In this document: one piece after another, positions 1-8,048 of the stretch
How the letters are laid out: every line of letters starts with the position of its first letter
Numbering within the stretch: position 1 is the first letter of the stretch
Origin: Fretibacterium sp. OH1220_COT-178
GTDB lineage: Bacteria; Synergistota; Synergistia; Synergistales; Aminobacteriaceae
Reading direction: 5' to 3'
DNA: 64,000 bases
NCBI RefSeq assembly: GCF_003860125.1
Contig: NZ_RQYL01000013.1
Coordinates: forward strand, 1-64,000
The notes under the pieces: model-generated
What the model was told of the DNA's origin: nothing
Database searches by the model: none
Seen by the model: the letters and a program-made list of their open reading frames with translations, nothing else
Made by a program: the position numbers and the translations under genes

Positions 1-168
1 TAGCCCAAGCGCGATTTCAAACACTTGAATGTCTTTCATAATGTCTCTACTATACCACTTCTGACAATTTCGAACTCATCCTTACCCACTCTAAATATCG
101 AGGAACCAACAGTGTTAAGCTTAAGTCGCGAGACAACAAGCCATCACCTGCGAGGTGCAACGATAATT

Positions 169-1656
169 ATGCCATACAGACTCCCGAAAATCGAGGTCAA
201 GACGACGGATAAAATGCAGGACATTACCCCCTTTGCCGGTCTTCTCCCTGTCGTCGAACTTTGGAACGGACTTCATCTTCCCGAAATCATCGACACTTCC
301 ATAGGAATCCGAAAACACAAAGGGTACAGGGACTCCGAGCAAATCCTGTCGATGGTCCTGTTGAACCTCAGCGGCGGCAGTGCCGTGGAGCACCTGAAGT
401 TCCTGAAGGAACAGCTTGGGACGAAGAGCTGTCCTCTGCCGTTCCCCTCTCCGACGGCAGCGCGGGATTACGCTTGCGGCTTTCATAACGAATCGGAGGA
501 CGAGCACCGAGGCCCTGGCCGTTCTTTCGTCCCTGCGTCTAACGCGGCACTGAAAGGTTTCGAGGAGCTTCATCGTCATCTTCTGCACTGCGCTTTCGAG
601 GCATCTCCTCAGGAGGAGCTGACGCTGGATCAGGACGCGACGTTCATCGAGACGGAGACGTCGGGAGCGTTATACAACTACAAGGGGAAACGGAGTTACG
701 AGGCGCTGAACGTGTATTGTCCTGAGTACGACCTGGCGGTGGCGACGGAATTCCGTGACGGGAATGTGAATCCGGGTTACGGCCAGCTGGAACAGCTGAA
801 GGAGGTACTGGCACACCTGCCCGAGGGAGTGAAGAAGGTGAGGTATCGTTCCGACAGCGCGGGATACCAGACGCGTCTGCTGCGCTATCTTGCGGAGGGA
901 GGGGACGCTCGTTTCGGAGTGATCGAGTTTGCGCTGTCGTGCCCGATCTGTGCGGAGTTCCGTAAAGCGGTCGAGGCAGTTTGCGAGACGGATTGGCATC
1001 CCTTGGGCAACGGACGGGAATGGGCGGAGGTCGTCTATGCGCCGCAGTCTTTGAGTCTCAGCAAGAGGGGGCCGACGTATCGATTTCTTGCCGTTCGGGA
1101 GCCGTTCGATCTGGAGAAATCTGTTAAGAAGCGCCGATTGTCTCTGGAGCTTGAGGACTCTCGCCAGCTGCGCATTCCCGAGCTGATTGAGGACCTGGAG
1201 GGGGAGAAGGAGAGGGCGAAGAAACTGCACCTGACGGAGCTGGGAGGGCGAGTGTACAAGGTGTTTGGTATCGTGACGAACATGGAGGATTTGGATGGAG
1301 GAGCGATAATCCGGTGGCATCGGGAGCGGTGCGGCAAGTCCGAGGAAGTGCACCGAATCCTGAAGTATGACCTGGCCGGAGGTCACGTCATCTCGCACCG
1401 ATTTGGTGCGAACGCATTCTGGTGGAACGTGGCGGTGCTGTCGCTGTCTTTGCACAGTCTGTTGAAGCGCCTGCTGCTGCCCTCTGAAGTGAGGGCGTGC
1501 CGTCCGAGTACGCTGAGATTTTTGTTCTACACGAGTGTGGGTCGTATCGTTCGCCACGCGCGGCGCGTTGTGCTGCGAGTGAAGGAGGGGGTGACGGGGA
1601 GCTGGCTGCTCGGAGCGTACAGGCGACTGGAGAAGTTGTCCTTTTCGCTGGAATGA
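169..1656 (+). CDS. IS1380-family DDE transposase
   Basis: A 495-residue transposase expected to cut and rejoin the ends of its own insertion sequence. Acidic residues fit the DDE pattern of the IS1380 group: the first D in LTLDQDATF (about residue 154), the second in YRSDSAGYQ (about residue 229), and the catalytic E in the RCGKSEEVH stretch (about residue 392). The frame is open upstream to base 25, but ATG 169 is preferred: it has a GAGGTG ribosome site 11 bases upstream and the protein from there begins MPYRLPKIEV with the usual family length. The reading frame is intact, so the copy may still be active. Family call is by motif; the exact IS name is not known. Confidence 0.85.
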   Translation: MPYRLPKIEVKTTDKMQDITPFAGLLPVVELWNGLHLPEIIDTSIGIRKHKGYRDSEQILSMVLLNLSGGSAVEHLKFLKEQLGTKSCPLPFPSPTAARDYACGFHNESEDEHRGPGRSFVPASNAALKGFEELHRHLLHCAFEASPQEELTLDQDATFIETETSGALYNYKGKRSYEALNVYCPEYDLAVATEFRDGNVNPGYGQLEQLKEVLAHLPEGVKKVRYRSDSAGYQTRLLRYLAEGGDARFGVIEFALSCPICAEFRKAVEAVCETDWHPLGNGREWAEVVYAPQSLSLSKRGPTYRFLAVREPFDLEKSVKKRRLSLELEDSRQLRIPELIEDLEGEKERAKKLHLTELGGRVYKVFGIVTNMEDLDGGAIIRWHRERCGKSEEVHRILKYDLAGGHVISHRFGANAFWWNVAVLSLSLHSLLKRLLLPSEVRACRPSTLRFLFYTSVGRIVRHARRVVLRVKEGVTGSWLLGAYRRLEKLSFSLE

Positions 1657-1674
1657 GTTGAGATCGAGACTTGC

Positions 1675-1725
1675 CAATAGCCGAGACTCGGGTGTGAGAA
1701 CAGGCTCACACTGATGAGTCTATTG
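1675..1725 (+). other. Long imperfect hairpin after the transposase
   Basis: Nested inverted repeats lie 18 bases after the transposase stop: CAATAG pairs with CTATTG, ACTC with GAGT, and GTGTGAG with CTCACAC around a six-base loop (AACAGG). No T-run follows, so it is either a factor-dependent terminator or part of the right end of the insertion sequence. Confidence 0.5.
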
Positions 1726-1860
1726 CGACAACAGGAGAGCACTCCTTTTTTGACGGCAGAGGAGGGCCGGAAGCGCCGATTTTTTCAAAACTTCCCCTGC
1801 CGGCTTCATTGACTTGTCCTGCAATTCTCTTGCCTGTGGTTTTGGGCCCCTGCGGTTCGC

Positions 1861-1889
1861 TTGACTTTACCCCGCCGTTGCGGTATAAA
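1861..1889 (+). promoter_or_regulatory. Sigma-70-type promoter for the RNA at 1896
   Basis: TTGACT (1861-1866), a 17-base spacer, and TATAAA (1884-1889) make a near-consensus housekeeping promoter. It lies in a region without credible genes. Transcription should start near 1896. Confidence 0.7.
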
Positions 1890-1895
1890 CTGCTT

Positions 1896-2115
1896 GCGGA
1901 AGAAACGCCGTTCTTTTCGGAAAGGAGGGACTCGAATGCTGCGCTGCGGAGGCACCTGAGGAGCTGTCTTGGATGCACGGGATGCATGCCGTGGTGGGAT
2001 TCCTTCGTTGAGGGAATCGTTCGTTCGGGTCGCGTTTTCCGAGGATTGACGTGTCTTTTCCGCATGCCGTCACTTCCGAATTGAATGGAGGCCGCCCGTT
2101 CGGCCTCCTCTTGTT
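1896..2115 (+). ncRNA. Candidate structured small RNA of about 220 nt
   Basis: The interval lies between a near-consensus promoter and a strong intrinsic terminator. It holds no convincing gene: the only ORF with a good ribosome site (AAGGAGGG at about 1921, ATG 1936) encodes seven residues. By eye the RNA folds into a rod. GACTCGAATG (1930s) pairs with CGTTCGGGTC (2020s), and flanking AAACGC pairs with GCGTTT, enclosing a smaller hairpin GATTCC/GGAATC near 2000-2021 and an ATGCA/TGCAT hairpin near 1973-1987. A rod with an internal bulge resembles 6S RNA in general form, but I see no diagnostic 6S, SRP, RNase P or tmRNA sequence. It could also be a leader of the downstream transporter operon that ends at the terminator. 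Confidence 0.45.
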
Positions 2116-2120
2116 TTTTT
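2087..2120 (+). terminator. Intrinsic terminator
   Basis: GGAGGCCG (2087-2094), a six-base loop and CGGCCTCC (2101-2108) are followed by TCTTG and seven T residues. It ends the transcript that begins near 1896. The 216 bases from here to the next start codon show nothing else I can support. Confidence 0.85.
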
Positions 2121-2336
2121 AAGGATTCCCCCTTACCCCCTCTCGTCTCCCGATCGAAATCGATCGGTCCGTGCGGAACGAGCAGGACCCTTTGTGCCCC
2201 AACCCCAACGGTCCGTCATCCCCGTGAATCTCAATCCCGTAATCGGCGCGCCCGATCGCTTCTGCGCCTGCCAAGGCGACAGCGTCGGGTTCCTCTCCCG
2301 TCCGCTTTGTCCGCATGTTCAGGAGGAACGACATCC

Positions 2337-3281
2337 ATGAAGAAGTTCGTGCTTTCACTTTTTGTCCTTGCGCTGCTGCTCTCCGCCACAAGCGCCATGG
2401 CCGTCCAGTTCGTCAATGTCGCCACGGGCCCGACCGGGGGCACCTACTACCCCGTAGGCTCCGCCATGGCCAAGATATGGACGGACCATATGAAGGGCAT
2501 CAAGGCCAGCGCCCAGTCCACCGGGGGAACCATGAACAACATCCAGTTGCTGGCGGACGAGGAGGCCGAGGCGGCCTTTGCCGACGGCCTCTACTACGAC
2601 GCCTACAACGGACTCGAAAGCTACAAGGGCAAGCCTCAGGCCTTCTTGCGCGCTGCCGCCCCCCTCTATCCGGAGGCCATTCATCTGCTCGTCGCTCGGG
2701 ACAGCGGCATCGAGACCCTTCAGGACCTGAAGGGCAAGAGGGTCTCCGTCGGCGCCGTGGGCGGCAGCACCATGCTGACGGCCTTTCATCTTCTGCGCCT
2801 GGCCGGCCTGGACCCGGAGAAGGACATCGTCCCGGAGAACCTGGGCCATGCAGACACCGTAGCGGCCTTCGCGGACAAGCGCATCGACGCCTCGGTCACC
2901 ATCGGGGCGATCGGCATCGCCAGCGCCGTGGAGACCACCACCGTCGGGACGGCCTCCCTCATCTCCATCCCGCAGGCCATCGTCGGAAAGATCTGCGAGG
3001 AGACCCCCTACTTCAGCCCCATCACGATCCCCGCGGGCACCTACAAGAACCAGCCGGGCCCGATCGAGACCTTCAGCAGCCCCAATATCCTGGCGGTGCA
3101 CGCAAGGCTGGACGACGACCTCGTCTACGGTATGACCAAGGCCCTTTTCGAGCACAAGGAGGACCTCGTCGCCGTCAGCGCGCGGATGTCGGCCATGAAC
3201 CCGGAGTCGGTCGCACAAATCAAGATCCCCCTCCACCCGGGAGCGCTCCGCTACTATAAGGAAATGGGCATCCTGCAATAA
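2337..3281 (+). CDS. TAXI-family TRAP transporter solute-binding protein
   Basis: A 314-residue periplasmic binding protein that should capture the substrate for the fused TRAP permease encoded next. A signal peptide is clear: MKK, a hydrophobic stretch and a cleavage site after about residue 22 (SAMA). The mature protein opens with the TAXI hallmark FVNVATGPTGGTYYPVGSA. Start ATG 2337 has AGGAGG at 2321-2326; the longer open frame from 2085 has no support. It is the first gene of a + strand operon reaching 11911. TAXI proteins are known for glutamate, glutamine or other small organic acids; here the corrinoid genes downstream suggest a methylated organic compound, but that is inference from position only. 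Confidence 0.9.
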   Translation: MKKFVLSLFVLALLLSATSAMAVQFVNVATGPTGGTYYPVGSAMAKIWTDHMKGIKASAQSTGGTMNNIQLLADEEAEAAFADGLYYDAYNGLESYKGKPQAFLRAAAPLYPEAIHLLVARDSGIETLQDLKGKRVSVGAVGGSTMLTAFHLLRLAGLDPEKDIVPENLGHADTVAAFADKRIDASVTIGAIGIASAVETTTVGTASLISIPQAIVGKICEETPYFSPITIPAGTYKNQPGPIETFSSPNILAVHARLDDDLVYGMTKALFEHKEDLVAVSARMSAMNPESVAQIKIPLHPGALRYYKEMGILQ

Positions 3282-3292
3282 GCCCATCAGCG

Positions 3293-5209
3293 ATGCGCCG
3301 CGACCTTGGGGGACGGATCGAACGCAGTCCGTCCCCGGCCGACCGAAAAAGGGACCCTGCGGATCTCAGGACGACCGCGATCTTCGTCCTCTGCATCGCC
3401 ATGTCCCTGTTCCATCTCTACACCGCGGGGATCGGCCTCCTCCAGACGCCCGTCCAACGGGCCATCCACCTGGGGTTCGTCCTGGTCCTGACCTTCCTGC
3501 TCCACCCGCTGAAGGGGGGATGGGGGCGGCTCGACGGTATCCTGATCCTCTGTGCCCTCGCCGGAACGGGCTACATCGCGCTCTTTTTTGAGCCCATCGC
3601 CCTGCGGGGAGGGAAGGCCCTGCCCCACGAGATCGTCCTGGGATGCCTCACCATGCTGACCGTCCTGGAGGCCGGCAGACGCGCTCTGGGAAGGACGCTC
3701 CCCCTGATGGGGCTGGCCTTCCTGCTCTATTGCCGCTACGGCCGTTACGCTCCGTCGATCTTCATGCATCGGGGCTATTCCCTGGAGCGGATCGTCCAGC
3801 ACATGTACCTGACGACGGAGGGCATCTTCGGCGTGGCGCTCGGGGTCTCGTCCACGTTCATCTTCATGTTCATCCTCTTCGGGGCCTTCCTGTCCCACAG
3901 CGGAGGCGCCAGGCTCTTCAACAACCTGGCCCTTTCCCTGGCGGGAAAGAGGCCGGGGGGCCCCGCCAAGATGGCCATCGTCGCCTCGGGGCTCCTGGGG
4001 ACCATCAACGGCTCCTCCATCGCCAACGTGGCCACTACCGGAGCCTTCACCATCCCGCTGATGAAGGAGGTCGGCTACACTCCGGAGGAGGCCGGGGCCA
4101 TCGAGGCCTGCGCCTCCACGGGCGGCCAGCTCATGCCGCCGATCATGGGGGCCGGGGCGTTTGTCATGAGCGAGTTTCTGAGCGTCCCCTACATCAGGAT
4201 CCTCTCGGCCGCGACCGTCCCGGCCCTGCTCTACTATGCGGGGCTTCTCACGAACGTCCATCTCGGGGCCCGCAGGGCGGGCATGAGGGGGATCGGCGGG
4301 GAGGCCCCCAACGTCGGGGCGGTGCTGCGGGCCGACGGACACCTCCTGCTTCCCCTCCTTCTCATCGTGGCGATGCTGATGAGCTCCTACACGCCGCTCA
4401 AATCGGCCTTTTGGGCCATCGTCCTGATGGTAGGCATCTCCTCACTGCGGCGGCATACCCGCATGGGCCCCGGTCTGTTGGCCCGTACCCTGGCGGACGG
4501 CGCACGCAGCGCGGTCGGCACCGGGATCGCCTGCGCCGTCGTGGGGTTCGTCGTCGGCGGAAGCTCCCTGACCGCCCTGGGACTGACGCTCTCGGACAAC
4601 ATCCTGGACCTCGCCGGGGGCGCTCTGCCGTTCGCCCTGATCCTGTCGATGGGCGCCTGCCTTCTTCTGGGCATGGGACTGCCGACCACCGCCAACTACA
4701 TCGTGACCAGCACGGTGGTGGCCCCGGCCCTCGTCAAACTGGGAGTCATGCCGCTCGCCGCCCATCTGTTCGTCTTCTACTTCGGGATCATGGCGGACAT
4801 CAGCCCCCCGATCTGCCTGGCCTCCTTCACGGCTGCGGGCATCGCCAAGGCGGACGCCACAAAAACGGGGATCAAGGCCTTGTTCCTCGCTCTCTCCTCC
4901 TTTTTGCTGCCCTATCTCTTCGTCTACCGCCCTGAAATCCTATTGGAGGCGGGGTCCCCATGGGACAGCCTGGTGGCCGCATCAGGAGCACTGGTCGGCG
5001 TCGCCGCCCTGGCCGTCGCCGTCCAGGGATGGTGGGGCAGGCCCTTGGGCGTCGCTATGCGCATTGCCGCCTTCATCCTGGGGCTCGCGTGTTTCGCCCC
5101 CTCCCCCACGCTGCGCATCGCCGCCGCATTGGCGGCGGCCGGGCTGGGATGTGCGGTTCGCTCCGAAAAGACAAGCTCCGCTTGGGAAAGGATAAGGGAT
5201 CCCAAATGA
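3293..5209 (+). CDS. TRAP transporter permease, DctQ-DctM fusion
   Basis: A 638-residue inner-membrane protein with many hydrophobic segments. The N-terminal part (to about residue 180) resembles the small 4-helix subunit and the rest the large 12-helix subunit of TRAP transporters, the fused form usual with TAXI binding proteins. Characteristic stretches include GSSIANVATTGAFTIP (about 245-260) and GMGLPTTANYIVTS (about 460-475). It uses an ion gradient to import the ligand held by the preceding binding protein. ATG 3293 lies 12 bases after that gene; no strong ribosome site is visible, so translation may be coupled. Its stop overlaps the start of the next gene (ATGA). Confidence 0.9.
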   Translation: MRRDLGGRIERSPSPADRKRDPADLRTTAIFVLCIAMSLFHLYTAGIGLLQTPVQRAIHLGFVLVLTFLLHPLKGGWGRLDGILILCALAGTGYIALFFEPIALRGGKALPHEIVLGCLTMLTVLEAGRRALGRTLPLMGLAFLLYCRYGRYAPSIFMHRGYSLERIVQHMYLTTEGIFGVALGVSSTFIFMFILFGAFLSHSGGARLFNNLALSLAGKRPGGPAKMAIVASGLLGTINGSSIANVATTGAFTIPLMKEVGYTPEEAGAIEACASTGGQLMPPIMGAGAFVMSEFLSVPYIRILSAATVPALLYYAGLLTNVHLGARRAGMRGIGGEAPNVGAVLRADGHLLLPLLLIVAMLMSSYTPLKSAFWAIVLMVGISSLRRHTRMGPGLLARTLADGARSAVGTGIACAVVGFVVGGSSLTALGLTLSDNILDLAGGALPFALILSMGACLLLGMGLPTTANYIVTSTVVAPALVKLGVMPLAAHLFVFYFGIMADISPPICLASFTAAGIAKADATKTGIKALFLALSSFLLPYLFVYRPEILLEAGSPWDSLVAASGALVGVAALAVAVQGWWGRPLGVAMRIAAFILGLACFAPSPTLRIAAALAAAGLGCAVRSEKTSSAWERIRDPK

Positions 5210-6114
5210 AGATATTGATCGTATCCGGCTTTCTGGGGGCCGGGAAGACCACGTTCATCCGGGACGCGGCGCGCCGGATCGGCGGCTCAATCGTCGTCCT
5301 GGAGAACGAGTTCGGCGAGGTGGGGGTGGACGGGGATCTCCTGTCGGACGCCCCCCTCGAGGTCGTCGAGCTGGCCCAGGGCTGCATCTGCTGCTCCATG
5401 AAGACGGATTTCCTGCGGGCCGTCGCCGAGATCGACTCTCGTTTCCACCCCGATGCCCTCCTCATCGAGCCCACCGGGATCGGCTCCCTGAGCCTCATCC
5501 TCGCGTCCCTCTCTCAGGACATGGGGAACGGCGCCGTCCTCGCCCGTCCCGTCACGCTCGTCGACGCGGAGGCGTTTTTGGACTACCTCGAGATCTTCGG
5601 CGAGTTCTATCGCGATCAGATCGTCAACGCCTCCACCCTGATCGTCACGAAATCGGAGGAACTGCCACCCGAGGAGCGCGAGAGGGTGTTCTGGAGCCTG
5701 GCCGACCTGAACCCGAAGGCCGAGATCGTCCTCCCCCCCTACGAGGAGCTCCCTCGGGAGTGGTGGGATCGTCTGCTGGAGCCCTCCGGGGCGAGGTGCG
5801 CCGTCCCGGCCGGGAACTCCGCGGCGCTCTCGCTGGAGAGCCTGGGGCTGAGGGACCTGGCCTTCAGAAGTCGGGACGCCCTGGAGGAGTGCCTCGACCG
5901 TCTGGGCTCCGGCTCGTTCGGCCGGATCCATCGGATCAAGGGCATTGCCCCCGCAGGCGAAGGGTGGCTGCGCTTCGACGTCGCGCGCCGGAGGCGGACG
6001 ATAGGGGCGTGGCGGGCGGAGAAAGCGTCCAGCAAGATGACGCTGATCGGCGAGGACCTGGACACCGCGGGAATCCGAAAGGCGCTGTCCGAGTTTCGGG
6101 CCGGGACCGTCTGA
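5206..6114 (+). CDS. CobW-like P-loop GTPase (metallochaperone family)
   Basis: A 302-residue member of the CobW/COG0523 group of G3E GTPases. The Walker A motif GFLGAGKTT lies at residues 8-16, and the metal-binding CxCC motif reads GCICC with cysteines at 60, 62 and 63. The Asn of the usual NKxD guanine motif is replaced, reading TKSE. The start ATG overlaps the stop of the TRAP permease, so it belongs to the same operon. CobW-like proteins insert metals or help cobalamin enzymes; sitting before a corrinoid protein and its activator, this one probably services the corrinoid or zinc sites of the methyltransferases. That role is inferred from context. Confidence 0.85.
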   Translation: MKILIVSGFLGAGKTTFIRDAARRIGGSIVVLENEFGEVGVDGDLLSDAPLEVVELAQGCICCSMKTDFLRAVAEIDSRFHPDALLIEPTGIGSLSLILASLSQDMGNGAVLARPVTLVDAEAFLDYLEIFGEFYRDQIVNASTLIVTKSEELPPEERERVFWSLADLNPKAEIVLPPYEELPREWWDRLLEPSGARCAVPAGNSAALSLESLGLRDLAFRSRDALEECLDRLGSGSFGRIHRIKGIAPAGEGWLRFDVARRRRTIGAWRAEKASSKMTLIGEDLDTAGIRKALSEFRAGTV

Positions 6115-6171
6115 GGTCCGGCCGGCGCCGACGGCGTGAATTTCCGAGAGGGAACGGAAGGGAGAACGGAT

Positions 6172-6846
6172 ATGCCGATGAGCAAGGAGGAGTATCTCAA
6201 GCAGCTTTCGGACTGCGTTCTGGAGATGGAGGACGAAAGGGTCGTAACGGTTGCGGAGGAGTACGTCCGAGAGGGACACAGCGCCCTGGACGGGATCAAC
6301 CTCGGCCTGGTGGACGGCATGAATCGCGCGGGGCTGCTTTACGAGCAGGAGGAATACTTCGTGACGGACCTCCTGCTCTGCTCGGACGCCATGTACAACG
6401 GACTGGACGTCCTGAGGCCACGGCTGAAGGCCGAGGCCGCGGATACGGGGGAGCCGATCCCCTGCGTCATCGGGGTCGTGCAGGGGGACACCCATGATAT
6501 CGGAAAGAATCTCGTGAAGATCATGATGGAGACGGCGGGGTTCACGATGCACGATCTGGGCCGGGACGTGCCCATCGAGTCCTTCGTGGACAAGGCCCAG
6601 GAGGTGGGCGCGCGTCTCATCTGCCTCTCCACCCTCATGACCACGACGATGGTCGGGATGCAGCGCGTGGTGGAGCTCCTGAAGGAACGCGGGCTCCATG
6701 GAAAGGTCAAGGTCATGATCGGCGGCGGGCCCGTCTCCCAGAGCTTCTGCGACAAGATCTCCGCGGACGCCTACACGGGCAATGCGATGGAGGCCGTCCG
6801 CGTGGCGAAATTGCTCCTGAAGGGCGAGCCGGTCCCCGCCTCCTGA
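6172..6846 (+). CDS. Corrinoid (B12-binding) methyl-carrier protein
   Basis: A 224-residue cytoplasmic corrinoid protein of the MtaC/MtbC type. An N-terminal helical cap (about 1-90) precedes a Rossmann-like cobalamin domain with the signature DTHDIG at 106-111, whose His supplies the lower ligand to cobalt. The late GGGPVSQSF segment fits the nucleotide-loop region. Length matches the family. ATG 6172 is preferred over an upstream GTG at 6136 because GGGAG lies seven bases before it. It would carry a methyl group between a substrate-specific methyltransferase and a UroD-type methyltransferase encoded nearby. Confidence 0.92.
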   Translation: MPMSKEEYLKQLSDCVLEMEDERVVTVAEEYVREGHSALDGINLGLVDGMNRAGLLYEQEEYFVTDLLLCSDAMYNGLDVLRPRLKAEAADTGEPIPCVIGVVQGDTHDIGKNLVKIMMETAGFTMHDLGRDVPIESFVDKAQEVGARLICLSTLMTTTMVGMQRVVELLKERGLHGKVKVMIGGGPVSQSFCDKISADAYTGNAMEAVRVAKLLLKGEPVPAS

Positions 6847-6913
6847 CAGGCAGGCGCCGGCCCGATGCAACACCTAAAAGCGCCTGAAACGACGCTCGCC
6901 GGCAGGCCTGCTT

Positions 6914-6931
6914 ATCGCCCCTGTGGGCGAT
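6914..6931 (+). other. Small hairpin between operon genes
   Basis: ATCGCCC and GGGCGAT form a 7-bp stem around CTGT in the 152-base gap between the corrinoid protein and the first UroD-like gene. No T-run follows; it could stabilise the upstream mRNA. Confidence 0.4.
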
Positions 6932-6998
6932 GGGGCAACGGAGGGTCCCCTGAGCGGGGATTCGAGGGAGGGCAGGATCTGCGGAAGGAGGGAACAGC

Positions 6999-8048
6999 GT
7001 GAACGAAAAGGAAAGGCTCCTCGGGGTGCTCCGCGGCGATCCCATCCGTGAGGTGCCCTGCATCTGTCCCGGCGGCATGATGAACGCCATCGTCGTCGGC
7101 CTGATGGACCGGTGCGGGATCGCCTGGCCGGAGGCCCACACGGATCCGGTCAAGATGGCCGAGCTCGCCAGGGCCGTGTACGACCACGACATGTTCGAGA
7201 ACTACGGGGTGCCCTTCTGCATGACCGTGGAGGCCGAGGCGATGGGGGCCCCGGTCGACATGGGGAACAGGGAATGCGAGCCTCACGTGACGGACTACGT
7301 CCTGAGCTCGGTGGACCGCTGGGAGGATCTGGCCGATCCCGACCCGTACCGCGGGCGTCCCGGGGTCGTCATACGGGCCATCGAGGAGCTCCGGAGGACG
7401 GGAAGGGACGAGGTCCCCATCATCGGCAACCTGACGGGCCCCCTCAGCCTGGCGACGTCCCTGGTGGATCCCATCGATTTCTACAAATCCCTGCGGCGTA
7501 AAAACGAACAGGCCCACGCCCTGATGCGGAAAGTGACCCACACGCTGATCCGCTTCGGAGTCGCCCAGACGGCGGCCGGAGCGGACGTCCTGGCCATCTC
7601 CGACCCCAGCGGCACGGGCGAGATCCTCGGTGCGCGCTATTTCGAGGAGTTCGCCGTCCGATACCTCAACGAGCTGATCCGCGGCGTGCGCCGGGTCTTC
7701 CCCGAACTCCGCTTCATCGTCCACATCTGCGGCAGGATGAAGAACGTGTTCGGCGAGCTGCGGGCGGTGGAGGCCAACGCCTTCAGCTTCGATGCGATGG
7801 TGAACCTGCGCGAGGCGCGAAAGCAGCTGGCGCCCCGCAAGGTCATGGGCAACGTCAGCTCCTTCGGCCTGGTCTTCGCCTCCGGGGAGAGGGCCGAGGC
7901 CATGGCCCGAGCCGCCATCAACATGGGCTCGGACATTCTGGCGCCGGCCTGCGGCCTGGGTACGCAGTCGGACATCCGCTCCGTGCAGGGCCTCCTGAGG
8001 GCGGCCAGACGGAACCGGGAGGAGGCCCCCCTTTCATGCACGCCCTGA
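6999..8048 (+). CDS. UroD-fold corrinoid methyltransferase (MtaA/MtbA type)
   Basis: A 349-residue protein of the uroporphyrinogen-decarboxylase fold used by MtaA/MtbA/CmuA methyltransferases. The zinc site common to the methyltransferase branch is present: His242-x-Cys244 (VHICG) and Cys318 in PACGLG. It should move a methyl group to or from the cob(I)alamin of the adjacent corrinoid protein, with a thiol such as coenzyme M or an unknown acceptor as partner. The start is GTG 6999 with GGAAGGAGGG at 6983-6992. Its 3' end overlaps the next gene by 13 bases. Whether it is the substrate-side or acceptor-side enzyme cannot be told. Confidence 0.85.
   Translation: MNEKERLLGVLRGDPIREVPCICPGGMMNAIVVGLMDRCGIAWPEAHTDPVKMAELARAVYDHDMFENYGVPFCMTVEAEAMGAPVDMGNRECEPHVTDYVLSSVDRWEDLADPDPYRGRPGVVIRAIEELRRTGRDEVPIIGNLTGPLSLATSLVDPIDFYKSLRRKNEQAHALMRKVTHTLIRFGVAQTAAGADVLAISDPSGTGEILGARYFEEFAVRYLNELIRGVRRVFPELRFIVHICGRMKNVFGELRAVEANAFSFDAMVNLREARKQLAPRKVMGNVSSFGLVFASGERAEAMARAAINMGSDILAPACGLGTQSDIRSVQGLLRAARRNREEAPLSCTP

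Larger units (their letters stand above)
1..1725 (+). mobile_element. IS1380-like insertion sequence (ends not resolved)
   Basis: The element is inferred from the full-length transposase it carries. I could not find a convincing pair of terminal inverted repeats or a target duplication: the left end may lie before the window, and the right end is taken provisionally as the structured hairpin ending at 1725. The boundaries are therefore approximate. Confidence 0.4.

Noticed and set aside
1896-2115. Protein-coding frames on either strand in this interval
   Set aside because: They lack family resemblance and ribosome sites, and the promoter-terminator layout and foldable sequence favour an RNA.
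1896-2115. tmRNA, SRP RNA or RNase P RNA
   Set aside because: None of the diagnostic conserved segments of these RNAs could be found, and there is no tRNA-like acceptor end.
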